Source: Natronomonas gomsonensis (GTDB lineage Archaea; Halobacteriota; Halobacteria; Halobacteriales; Haloarculaceae). From it: a DNA stretch of 64,000 nucleotides. A program made the translations under genes and the position numbers. Shown here one piece after another: positions 37,628 through 45,852 of this stretch. Position 1 is the stretch's first letter; each line of letters opens with the position of its first letter. The stretch covers positions 2,294,001 through 2,358,000 of the forward strand of contig NZ_CP101323.1 in the NCBI RefSeq assembly GCF_024300825.1, in the 5' to 3' direction. The notes beneath the pieces are model-generated. The model did no database searches. It was given only the letters and a program-made list of their open reading frames with translations, and was not told where the DNA came from.

Positions 37628-39385
37628 GTGGACCCGTCGCGAATCGTCGAGGAGTTCCCCGCGCCGTCGTTCCGCGGGGCTCAAGAGCAAGCCCTCAGTG
37701 ACATCCGCGACGCCTTCGCCGCCGGCAACGACGTCGTCCTCGTACGTGCGCCGACCGGCAGCGGCAAGTCGCTCCTCGCCCGTGCCATCGCCGGCTGTGC
37801 CCGCCGCCCCGGCGAGGCCGAACACGTCCAAGCTACTGGCGCCTACTACACCACGCCGCAGGTGTCCCAACTGGACGACGTGGCCGGCGACGAACTGCTC
37901 GAAGATTTGAGCGTTATCCGCGGAAAGTCAAACTACGACTGCATCCTCCCCGGCGAGACTTCGACACCCGTCAATCAGGCACCCTGCGCCCGCGAGCGGG
38001 GGTTCGACTGCCCCGTCAAACACCGGTGTCCGTACTTTTCGGACCGCTCCATCGCCTCGAACCGCAATATCGCGGCGATGACGCTGGCGTATTTCATGCA
38101 AACCGCCGGTAGCGACGTCTTCGGCAAGCGCGACGTGGTCGTCGTCGACGAAGCCCACGGTCTCGCCGAGTGGGCCGAGATGTACGCCACTATCGAACTC
38201 TCGCCCGCCGAGGTTCCCGTCTGGGACGCCTGTGAACCGCCGGAAATCGACGGTCTCTCCGACGTGGAGGACTACGTCGAGCGACTGACGAGCGTCTGCT
38301 CGCGCCGACAGGAGGAACTCCGGGGGAAACTCGAACTCTCGCCGGCGGAGGCCGAGGAACGGGACCAACTCGCGGAACTCGTCCGCGATTTGGGGTGGTT
38401 CCTTGAGGACTTGCGTGACCCCGAGAGCCCGACGACGTGGGTGGCAGACCAAAGCGAGAACCGCGCGATCACCGTCAAGCCGCTGGACCCCGCACGGTAT
38501 CTCCATCACACCGTCTGGGACCGGGGCAACCGGTTCGCCCTGCTGTCGGCGACCATCCTCAACAAGGACGCCTTCTGCCGAAGTGCCGGTCTGAACCCCG
38601 ACAACGTCGCGCTGGTCGACGTGCCCCACACCTTCCCCGTCCAGAACCGCCCGCTGTACGACGTGACACAGGGGAAGATGACCTACGAACACCGAGACGA
38701 GACCCTCCCGAAGGTCGCCCGCAGTATCGTCCAAGTCATGGCGAAACACGACGACGAGAAGGGGTTGATACACGCCCACTCGTATGCCATCGCCGACCGC
38801 CTCCACGAGTTACTCGACGACTTCGGCGTCGCAGACCGGGTTCGCGGCCACGACAGCGAGAACCGAGACGCGGCGCTGTCGGGGTGGAAACGAAGCACCG
38901 GCGCCGACGTGTTCGTCTCCGTGAAGATGGAGGAGGCGCTGGATTTGAACGGCGACCTCTGTCGGTGGCAGGTGCTGTGTAAGGCGCCGTATCCGAACAC
39001 CAACGACTCCCGGGTCGCCCAGCGGCTCGAAGACGGCCAGTGGGGATGGTACTACCGGACGGCGCTCCGGACGGTGATTCAGGCCTGCGGTCGGGTGGTT
39101 CGAGCGCCCGACGACCACGGCGCGACGTACCTCGCCGATTCCTCGCTCGTCGACCTCTTCGAGCGTGCCCGCCACGACATGCCCGAGTGGTTCGAAGCAC
39201 AGGTCGACCGGATGACCCGTCCGGAACTCCCGGCGTTCGACCCGACATCGGCCGTCGGCGACGCCTCGGAAGCGGATTCCTCGCCGTCCCGACAGCGCTC
39301 GAAATCGACGTCACAGACCTCGAACGCCCGTCGCTCGGGGTCCATCGACGACCACCCGCTGTCGGACGTGTGGGGCGACGGTTAG
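37628..39385 (+). CDS. XPD/DinG-like Fe-S superfamily 2 DNA helicase
   Basis: 585 residues, GTG start at 37628. Motif I VRAPTGSGKSLLARAI is near residue 40. The four-cysteine Fe-S domain YDCILPGETSTPVNQAPCAR to DCPVKHRCPYFSD lies at about 98-140. Motif II VVVVDEAHGLAEW is near 175. Motif III is FALLSATILNK near 305. Motifs V/VI, with ALDLNGDLCRWQVLCKAPYPN and QACGRVVRAPDDHGATYLAD, are near 440-500, then a disordered Ser/Arg-rich tail. It translocates 5'-3' and opens damaged or structured DNA (Rad3/XPD, DinG group). A second, longer relative is at 53389. The stop interlocks with that of a convergent tiny membrane peptide (TTAG shared). Confidence 0.92.
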   Translation: MDPSRIVEEFPAPSFRGAQEQALSDIRDAFAAGNDVVLVRAPTGSGKSLLARAIAGCARRPGEAEHVQATGAYYTTPQVSQLDDVAGDELLEDLSVIRGKSNYDCILPGETSTPVNQAPCARERGFDCPVKHRCPYFSDRSIASNRNIAAMTLAYFMQTAGSDVFGKRDVVVVDEAHGLAEWAEMYATIELSPAEVPVWDACEPPEIDGLSDVEDYVERLTSVCSRRQEELRGKLELSPAEAEERDQLAELVRDLGWFLEDLRDPESPTTWVADQSENRAITVKPLDPARYLHHTVWDRGNRFALLSATILNKDAFCRSAGLNPDNVALVDVPHTFPVQNRPLYDVTQGKMTYEHRDETLPKVARSIVQVMAKHDDEKGLIHAHSYAIADRLHELLDDFGVADRVRGHDSENRDAALSGWKRSTGADVFVSVKMEEALDLNGDLCRWQVLCKAPYPNTNDSRVAQRLEDGQWGWYYRTALRTVIQACGRVVRAPDDHGATYLADSSLVDLFERARHDMPEWFEAQVDRMTRPELPAFDPTSAVGDASEADSSPSRQRSKSTSQTSNARRSGSIDDHPLSDVWGDG

Positions 39386-39465
39386 AAGAGACTCGCCGCG
39401 TAGGCGACCATCGATGTCACCATCAGCAGCGCGAAGAACAGCGCGAAGACTTTCTGTCGGTCCAT
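39382..39465 (-). CDS. 27-aa membrane peptide
   Basis: Encodes MDRQKVFALFFALLMVTSMV followed by AYAASLF: three charged residues and then one continuous hydrophobic span. The ATG at 39465 is supported by the sharp change from out-of-register Arg/Thr-rich upstream codons and by a T/A-rich TTATAAG about 25 nt upstream (39488-39494), a good TATA box for a leaderless gene. It could also be read as a short signal-like peptide. Probably a real microprotein; function unknown. Confidence 0.6.
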   Translation of the reverse strand: MDRQKVFALFFALLMVTSMVAYAASLF

Positions 39466-39493
39466 ACGCGGAGTTGCTCCCGCCGTCTTATAA

Positions 39494-40708
39494 GTCCCTC
39501 GCCGTCGCGTCGACCCGTCTCCCGTCCCGGTACGTCGCATCCACGTCCCGAACCGCCTCGATGCCGTCGCGGGGGTCACTCCCCAACGCGAGGAAGTCCG
39601 CGCGTGCCCCCGGCGTCAGCGTTCCGACATCGTCGGGAACCGTCCGTCCGGCGACGCGCGTCGCCGCCTCGATGGCCGCTACCGGCGAGAGGCCGACCTC
39701 CTCGACGAGGAGTTCGAGTTCGAGGGCGTTCTCGCCGTGGGGGACGAGGTCGGGGCCCATGAAGTCCGTCCCGGTGGCGATGGGGACGCCAGCCTCGTGG
39801 GCACGGCGGACCGACTCGACGTGGGCGTCGAAGGCCTCTCGGGCCTTCCGGAGGCCGTACTCGGGGACGCCGTGGTCGGCGCCCGATTCGACGATTCGGA
39901 ACATGATGGAGAGCGTCGGGACGAACGTCGCGTCGGTGTCCAGCATGAGGTCGATGGCTTCCTCGTCGAGGTAGAAGCCGTGTTCGATGGTGTCGACGCC
40001 GTTTTCCAGCGCCGCGATGACGCCCGCCGTCCCCTGTGCGTGGCTGGCGACCTGCAGGCCCGCCCGTTCGGCCTCCTCGGTGAACGCTCGGATTTCCGCG
40101 TCGGTGAACTGCCGCTCGTCGGGAGCGTCTTTCTCGGAGAGGACACCGCCGGTCGTCATGATTTTCAGACAGTCGACGCCCTCGCGAATCCGCTGTCGGG
40201 CGGTCTTGCGACACTCGTCTTCGCCGTCGGCCAGCGTCGCGATTCCGAGACCGTCCTCGCTGGCCCACTCGTACGGGAGGAAGTGGGCGTCGCCGTGGCC
40301 GCCGGTTTGAGAAATCGAGCGCCCGCTGGTGTAGACGCGCGGTCCCGCCACGTCGCCCGATTCGATGGCCTCCCGGAGGCCGAGAGCCACCGTACTGCCG
40401 AGGTCCCGGACCGAGGTGAAGCCGGCGTCGAGCAATCGTCGACAATCCGCACTCGCCCGCGCCGCACAGACGGCGTCGCTCGCCAGCACCCAGTCGGTCG
40501 GGTCCATCGTCCGCAATCCCTGCATGTGGACGTGGGCGTCGATGAATCCCGGGACGACGATGTTGTCGGTCAAATCGAGCCGTTCGCCCACCGGGTCGAC
40601 GTCCTCCAGTGGACCGGCCTCGGTTACGGTTCCTTCCTCGACGGTGAACCGTCCGTCCTCCAACACCCGGCCGTCACCGCCGAGAAGCGTGCCACAATCG
40701 ACGTACAT
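39494..40708 (-). CDS. Metal-dependent amidohydrolase (Xaa-Pro dipeptidase/imidazolonepropionase-like)
   Basis: About 404-residue amidohydrolase-superfamily protein (ATG 40708). HVH is in GFIDAHVHMQGLRTMDP near residue 55. A carboxylated-Lys candidate is in CLKIMTTGGVLSEKDAP near 180. His ligands are in QVASHAQGTAG near 218 and DTIEHGFYL near 238. The metal Asp is in IATGTDFMGPDLV near 310. The TTGG(V/G) and SHAQG sequences are typical of the binuclear prolidase-like group acting on N-acyl or dipeptide substrates. Substrate is not predictable, and no transporter or peptide gene is adjacent. The protein end is at 39488-39494; upstream ATG variants are unlikely. Confidence 0.85.
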
Positions 40709-40761
40709 GTCGCGGCGTGTGGGTCCAAACCACATAGCACCCCCGGTCGCCCTACGGTCGG

Positions 40762-41793
40762 TCAGTCCACGCGGGCGTCGACGACGCCGTGGACGACGCC
40801 GGCGCTGTGGCTCTTCACAACGCGTGTGTCGAGCACGTCGACCGCCTGGCCGTCCGCCGCGGCCTCCAATCGCTCGATCGGCCGCTCCGGAAACCGCTTT
40901 TCGGGCGTCGCTTCGTGGAGATGGAGCGTTCCACCCGAAACGAGGGCATCGAGCGCCGAATCGAGGTACTCAGCGGTCTCGTAGTAGCCCATCACGACCC
41001 TGTCGGCGGTCGTCTCCACGTCACGGCAGTCGCCCAAGACGGCCCGAAACCGCTCGGAGACGCCGTTCAACATCACGTTCTCGACGAGCAGGCGGTAGGA
41101 CTCCGGGTCGATTTCGGCGGCGGTCACCTCGGCGCCACTGCGGGCCATCGGCAACGCGAAGTAGCCGATACCGGCGAACATGTCGAAGACCCGTTCGCCC
41201 GAATCAACGACCTCGCCCATCCGGGCGCGTTCGGCCTTGTTCCCCGGCGAGAACATGACGCGCGAGAGGTCCACGGCGTACTTCGTGCCGTGTTCGACGT
41301 GGACGGTTTCGGTGTCGCCGGTCCCTGCGACGACCTCGGCGGTGGGGTCCCGGCGCGTCCCGTCGATGCCGCCGCGGGCGAGCACCGTGTCGGCCTCGCC
41401 GTGGAGGTCGAGTAGTGCCTTGCCGACGGCCTCGCGTCGGTCCGTCGACAGCGACCCCTCGGCGGATACGTCGCCGAAATCGGCGAGGACGACGCTACCG
41501 ATGACGGCCCACGAACCGGGTGCGGCGTCGATTTCGGCCGCCGAGAAGCCGCGGTCGGCCAGCAAATCGTCGAGGCCGCGCTCCCGACGCGGTAGCTCGA
41601 CGGAGCGAACGTCGGTGACAGCCGTCGACTGAGGCGGTTTGATGACGGGAACGGCGATGTGGCTCTCGCCATAGGGTTCGACGCTCCGACCGGAGTCGTA
41701 AACGCCCTCCTCGCGGAGCGCGTCGATGGCCGTCTGCGTTCGCGACTTCTCGACGACTGCGGCGAGGTCGCTGTCGTCGCCGCCACCGGTCAT
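40762..41793 (-). CDS. taw2: Trm5/Tyw2-family tRNA wyosine enzyme (Taw2)
   Basis: 343-residue SAM-binding protein. A Trm5-type N-terminal domain (SVVLADFGDVSAEGSLSTDRREAVGKALLDLHG) leads to VEHGTKYAVDLSRVMFSPGNKAERARMGEVV, then the class I SAM fold: VFDMFAGIGYFALPMARSG near residue 200, VTAAEIDPESYRLLVENV, ADRVVMGYYETAEYLDSALD near 280, and TLHLHEATPEKRF. The MGYYET plus HLHEATPEK pattern, instead of the Asn-Pro-Pro loop of m1G methyltransferase Trm5, points to Taw2, the aminocarboxypropyl transferase of wyosine synthesis on tRNA-Phe G37. Its start overlaps the nmd3 stop by 4 nt, so the two are translationally coupled. Confidence 0.8.
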   Translation of the reverse strand: MTGGGDDSDLAAVVEKSRTQTAIDALREEGVYDSGRSVEPYGESHIAVPVIKPPQSTAVTDVRSVELPRRERGLDDLLADRGFSAAEIDAAPGSWAVIGSVVLADFGDVSAEGSLSTDRREAVGKALLDLHGEADTVLARGGIDGTRRDPTAEVVAGTGDTETVHVEHGTKYAVDLSRVMFSPGNKAERARMGEVVDSGERVFDMFAGIGYFALPMARSGAEVTAAEIDPESYRLLVENVMLNGVSERFRAVLGDCRDVETTADRVVMGYYETAEYLDSALDALVSGGTLHLHEATPEKRFPERPIERLEAAADGQAVDVLDTRVVKSHSAGVVHGVVDARVD

Positions 41794-42926
41794 TCCTCGT
41801 CGCCGTCGGGCAGGACATGCAGTCCCTCACGGTGTTTCAACACCGGCACCTCGTCGGCGTCGGCGTTCATGTAGTCGGGCCGTGGGACGGTCTTCGATTC
41901 GAAGGTTTCGGGGTCCAGCACTTGCACCGCACGCTCGTCTTCGATTGCGACGACGGTCGTCCGTTCGGCGTCCGCTCGGGTCCCGAGTTTCCGGGCGTCG
42001 GGGGCGATGCCCTCCTTGAAGTCGGCCTCGTAGCGCTCGCCGGTCTCCACCCGCTTGCCCTTGAGGTTCCCGTGGGCGCTGGTGACGACGACGGGGCCAT
42101 CGCCGTCGTCGAGGTCGATGACGTCGCCTGGCGTGTACGGCGGCAGGCGCGCGACGAAGGTGACGCGGTACACCTCGTTGCCGTCGCCGTCCTCGGTGAC
42201 GAGCGTCGGCGCATCCGAGACCGACCCGCCCAACTCCCGGACGATGCGGTGGGCGATACCCTGGCCCATCTGGTTGGTGGAGATTTTCATATTCAGGCCG
42301 TCTTTCGTCTCCTTGGTCTCGGTGATGAACGCGTTGCGGTCGCCCGTCGCCTCCCGTTCGGCGATGTACTCCTCGGCGATTTCCTTCGCACGGTCGTTCT
42401 CCTCTGGTGTCGGGTTGCGGTCGGTACCCCGAACCTGGACGATGGCGGCGTAGTAGTCGCCGGCGATGCGACCACAGCGGTCGCAGGTCTCCCGGGAGAT
42501 GTAGACCGGGACGGTCACTTCCTCCGAGAGCGGCGTCTCGCGGATACGGCCGGTGAACAGACAGTGCATCCGGATGGTGTTCTGGTCGACCTGTTCGGGT
42601 TCGACTCCCCAGTCGACCTCCTCGGCGTCGACGTGGACCGACAGCCGTTCGGCCGTCTCCTCGACGGCGATGTCGGTGTAGTCGCGGGCGCCCACGTCGA
42701 CCCAGCGCTTCCCGCGGTGGAGGGCACCACACTGGCTACATACCCGAACCTCGATGCGGTCGGGGGCATCGACCAACTCGAAATCTTCGAAGTAGCAGTC
42801 GTCACACAGCACCGCATCGGGGTCGGCGTGGCCGCCGTGTGGCCCGGGGAGGTCCGCTTCCGGCGGACGCTCGACGGCGTCGCCACAGCGCGGGCAGAAC
42901 TCACCGGAGCGGGGACCGGAACTCAT
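41790..42926 (-). CDS. Nmd3 homologue (60S export factor family)
   Basis: 378-residue archaeal relative of eukaryotic Nmd3, which binds the nascent large ribosomal subunit. The N-terminal zinc region has four CxxC knuckles: GEFCPRCGD, AVLCDDCYFE, VRVCSQCGAL and later RETCDRCGRI near residue 148. The middle NMD3 domain includes WGVEPEQVDQNTIRMHC and NMKISTNQMGQGIAHRIVREL. The C-terminus has an OB-like PPYTPGDVIDLDDGDGPVVVTSAHGNLKGKRV. Archaea have no nucleus, so the function is presumably subunit maturation or eIF5A/eIF6-related quality control. Coupled with taw2 through a 4-nt overlap: two translation-related genes in one operon. Confidence 0.9.
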   Translation of the reverse strand: MSSGPRSGEFCPRCGDAVERPPEADLPGPHGGHADPDAVLCDDCYFEDFELVDAPDRIEVRVCSQCGALHRGKRWVDVGARDYTDIAVEETAERLSVHVDAEEVDWGVEPEQVDQNTIRMHCLFTGRIRETPLSEEVTVPVYISRETCDRCGRIAGDYYAAIVQVRGTDRNPTPEENDRAKEIAEEYIAEREATGDRNAFITETKETKDGLNMKISTNQMGQGIAHRIVRELGGSVSDAPTLVTEDGDGNEVYRVTFVARLPPYTPGDVIDLDDGDGPVVVTSAHGNLKGKRVETGERYEADFKEGIAPDARKLGTRADAERTTVVAIEDERAVQVLDPETFESKTVPRPDYMNADADEVPVLKHREGLHVLPDGDEE

Positions 42927-42980
42927 TGGCGGTCGTAATCGGCGGAGGCGTTTAAGCGGCGCGGCACGCGGACGTCCCGT

Positions 42981-43751
42981 TTAGGCGTCTCCCCGACACT
43001 CAAGCAGTTTCCCCTCTGCTCTCGGGTCGGGGGATTCCTCGCCCGACATTTCGACGCGCCAGACGACGTTCTCGTCGACGTAGTATCGGGCCGTCCACCA
43101 GTAGTCGCCGTGGAACTGATTCGCTTGGAGAGTGAGTTCGACCGTCGTGCCGTCCACGTCGAAGTACGCCGTCCCCGACTCTCCGGGTGCGGATGGCGGC
43201 TCGAAATCCGAAGACAGCGACGCAACCAACTCGATGTGGCGGTCGACCTTCTCACCCGGGGGTTCGATGTGGTCTTCGGCCTCGCCCGACTCGGCGGCCG
43301 TCTGAAGCACCTCGCGGAGTGTCTCGTCGTCGACTTCGTCGATGGGGACGATGTCGGCACCTTCGGGCGCGTCGGCCGTCCTCGCGCCCACGTTGAGCGT
43401 CGGCCGGTAGACCCCGCCACTCCCGGAGAGCGTGGCCTCGTAGCCGCCGTCGACGGAGGTGGGGGTCTCCGAAACGGCGACGGACAACCCGTAGGAGTCG
43501 ACCCGGGATTCGGGTTCGTACTCGACGACTTCGTCGCGATAGTAGACGCCTTCGTACGCTTCGAGGAACGATGTCACCGTCTCGCTGTCGAGTTCACGTG
43601 GCCACTCCACGTCGAGGTCCTGACTCGTCGGACAACTCTCCGGCAGTTCGCGGGTGTCACCCCCGGGAAGGGCGTCGGTACAGCCGGCGAGCGTCGCCGC
43701 GGTCGCACCAGCGGCGACGAGCAGGGCGCGTCGATTCGGTGTGGGGTCCAT
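42981..43751 (-). CDS. Tat-exported lipoprotein of unknown function
   Basis: 256-residue secreted protein. Twin Arg in NRRALLVAAGATAATLAGC, with the lipobox Cys near residue 24, gives Tat export and lipid anchoring. The mature part starts TDALPGGDTRELPESCPTSQ with a second Cys, and continues through an acidic beta-rich domain with YRDEVVEYEPESRVDSYGLSV, an internal GGYEATLSGSGGVYRP, and ends YWWTARYYVDENVVWRVEMS...LLECRGDA, whose Cys could pair with the earlier one. I do not recognise the domain; it has the look of haloarchaeal cell-surface proteins. Single gene upstream of nmd3, 54 nt apart. Confidence 0.75.
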   Translation of the reverse strand: MDPTPNRRALLVAAGATAATLAGCTDALPGGDTRELPESCPTSQDLDVEWPRELDSETVTSFLEAYEGVYYRDEVVEYEPESRVDSYGLSVAVSETPTSVDGGYEATLSGSGGVYRPTLNVGARTADAPEGADIVPIDEVDDETLREVLQTAAESGEAEDHIEPPGEKVDRHIELVASLSSDFEPPSAPGESGTAYFDVDGTTVELTLQANQFHGDYWWTARYYVDENVVWRVEMSGEESPDPRAEGKLLECRGDA

Positions 43752-43841
43752 ACACGACTGTCCGGTAGAGCACAGGGTGGGTTTTGTGATGACTCAAACG
43801 TCGGCTTGAGTTATCGAACCGTCTCGGGGATTCTGTGCCCT

Positions 43842-44276
43842 TTAGAGCACGTCGCCGCCCCACGTCCACTTCGTGTCGAGGACGTAGCGGTAGATGCCGC
43901 TGATGCCGATGGCGACGGCGTTCGCGAGCAGGTACTGCACCGACACCCACTCGACCAGCGCGAACAGCACGCCGAGTTGGATGGGTATCGCCGACCCGCG
44001 GACGAGGTTCGTCTTCAGCAGGCCGTATAGGTATCCCGAGAGACCGGTATTCCGGTTCGCCTGGAACGTCCAGGCGTTGTTCAGGATATACTGGAAGATG
44101 ATGGTGGTCTCGATGGCGACCGTCGCGCCCACCAGATAGTTCCACCCGACGTAGTCGACGAACAGCCACAACAACACCATCTGGAGGCCGGCCGCGGTCG
44201 CCCCGACGGCGACGAACCGCTGGAGTTGTGCCGCCGCCGGCCCGCCGACGAGGTTTCGGAGGAACTCCCGAACCAT
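43842..44276 (-). CDS. GtrA family membrane protein
   Basis: 144-residue four-span GtrA-like protein: LQRFVAVGATAAGLQMVLLWLF, YLVGATVAIETTIIFQYILNNAWTF (the family hallmark FxxNNxWTF), SAIPIQLGVLFALVEWVSV, and ANAVAIGISGIYRYVLDTKWTWGG. GtrA proteins are thought to flip polyprenyl-linked sugars or otherwise assist surface polysaccharide assembly. Its ATG abuts the TAG stop of the sulfatase-fold gene, so they form an operon, consistent with a shared envelope role. Confidence 0.88.
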   Translation of the reverse strand: MVREFLRNLVGGPAAAQLQRFVAVGATAAGLQMVLLWLFVDYVGWNYLVGATVAIETTIIFQYILNNAWTFQANRNTGLSGYLYGLLKTNLVRGSAIPIQLGVLFALVEWVSVQYLLANAVAIGISGIYRYVLDTKWTWGGDVL

Positions 44277-45704
44277 CTAGCGGTAACCGAGCGCCTCCAA
44301 CCGTGTCTGGAGGTCCTCGTCGACCTCTTCCGGCCGTTCGGCCTCTGTGCCTCGAAGCGTCGCGGCGTGGGCCGACGCAATCGGCTCGAACCGCTCGATG
44401 ACGGATTGCTGTTCCTCGGTCGGTTCAGCCGAGAGGTCCTCCTGTTGTGTCGGGTCCGATGGCCTGTGATACAGTTCGGTCCCGCCGGCATCGACGTTCT
44501 CGATGTAGGTCCACTCCTCGTCGCGGACGCTCACCAGGAGGTCGCCGTCGTCGAGTCCACGAGGAATCGGCTGGTCGGTCACCTCCTCACCGCGGACGGT
44601 CACGGAGACGACCGGCTCGTCGGCGGGGTCGACGCCCGAGGCGATGGTCGGAACGAGCGTCTCGCCGGTCCACGCCGAGGGCGCCTCGGCGCCGAGGAGG
44701 TCCGCAATCGTCGGCGGAATCGCATCGAGGGCGACCTGCCGTTCGACGCGGCGGGGTTCCGCCCCCGGAACGTCGACGAGCAGCGGGACCCGAATCAACT
44801 CGTCGTACAGTTTCGGGTAGTGCGCAAGGTGGCCGTGTTCTTGGAACTCCTCGCCGTGGTCGCCGGCGACGACGAACGCCGTCTCGTCGGCGACGCCGGC
44901 GGTGTCGAGTGCCTCCAGCAGTCGGCCGATGCTGGCGTCGACTTGCCGGGTCGCGCCCTGATACAGCATGCGAAGGCTCTCGAGGGTTCGGTCGCTGACC
45001 TCGCGTCCGAGCCCGGTCTGTGCGTGGGCGAGCAGCATCCGGTGGGTGCCGACGGTGTCGCCGGAGACTTCCCGGATGTACCGCGGTGCGGGCACGTAGG
45101 GCGTGTGGGTGTCCATGTAGTGCACCCACAGGAAGAACGGCGACTCCGTCCGCTCGATGAACGACTCGGCGCCGCCCTCGACGTCGGCCATCCGGGAGGT
45201 GTTGAGGAAGGGCTTGTCGTCGCTGCCGCCGCGGAGCCAGGAGGCGGCCCGGCGGAATGGCGAACTCGCCAGTTGGAGCCACGCTTCCACCGTCGGATGA
45301 CTCGCCAGATACTGGCTGTAGATGCTGCTACCGATGTCGGCGACGAAGGCATCGAACTCGTCGAACCCGGAATCGTAGTTCCAGTGGGCGGTGAGAAAGC
45401 CGTTGGCGGCGTTGAAGCCGGCGGTGGAGACGCCGGCTTCCGAGAGCACGGCCGAAAGCGAGCTCGCCGGCTCGACGCCGATGTCGCCCGTATCCGCGAA
45501 GACGGGTCTGGACGACAGTATCGACGGGAACGAAAACGGCGTCCAGTTGCCGGTCGCGAAGGCGTTTTCGAACACCGTTCCGCGGTCGGCCATCGAGTCC
45601 AAAACCGGCGTGTGTCGTTCGTCGTCGTACGGGCCAATGGCGTCGGCTCGCAGCGAATCCACCGTCACGAGAACGACGTTCGAAACCGGGGTATCTGACT
45701 CCAT
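44277..45704 (-). CDS. Sulfatase-fold (alkaline phosphatase superfamily) protein
   Basis: 475-residue protein, ATG at 45704. The N-terminal VVLVTVDSLRADAIG carries the first metal Asp. GNWTPFSFPSILSSRP near residue 55 has the position where sulfatases have C/S-x-P-x-R, but no formylglycine motif is present; the Thr or Ser here may be the nucleophile as in phosphoglycerol transferases. FLWVHYMDTHTPYVPAPRY and FVVAGDHGEEFQEHGHLAHYPKLYDELIRVPLLV supply the remaining metal ligands (DH-GE and H). The Trp/Pro-rich motif is typical of haloarchaeal sulfatases of unknown substrate. No signal peptide or membrane anchor is evident. Directly coupled with gtrA, which suggests surface glycan or glycolipid modification. 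Confidence 0.85.
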   Translation of the reverse strand: MESDTPVSNVVLVTVDSLRADAIGPYDDERHTPVLDSMADRGTVFENAFATGNWTPFSFPSILSSRPVFADTGDIGVEPASSLSAVLSEAGVSTAGFNAANGFLTAHWNYDSGFDEFDAFVADIGSSIYSQYLASHPTVEAWLQLASSPFRRAASWLRGGSDDKPFLNTSRMADVEGGAESFIERTESPFFLWVHYMDTHTPYVPAPRYIREVSGDTVGTHRMLLAHAQTGLGREVSDRTLESLRMLYQGATRQVDASIGRLLEALDTAGVADETAFVVAGDHGEEFQEHGHLAHYPKLYDELIRVPLLVDVPGAEPRRVERQVALDAIPPTIADLLGAEAPSAWTGETLVPTIASGVDPADEPVVSVTVRGEEVTDQPIPRGLDDGDLLVSVRDEEWTYIENVDAGGTELYHRPSDPTQQEDLSAEPTEEQQSVIERFEPIASAHAATLRGTEAERPEEVDEDLQTRLEALGYR

Positions 45705-45852
45705 TTTGGTGGTTCCTCGGTAGCCCGCGAAAGCGTCCGGACTCCTTGTGGGTGTCTCTGGAGCCTCACCGCCTAAATACCGTGGGTTTCGGCGTGTTTG
45801 GTCGGCAACGGGGAGACATCGCATCTATATTCTCGCCGCCCACACCCCCGAT

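Noticed and set aside
40928-40946. Sequence GTTCCACCCGAAACGAGGG resembling ORB 2 inside the taw2 gene
   Set aside because: It is the antisense of codons for the conserved LVSGGTL segment of the enzyme, the G-run is incomplete, and there is no partner box.
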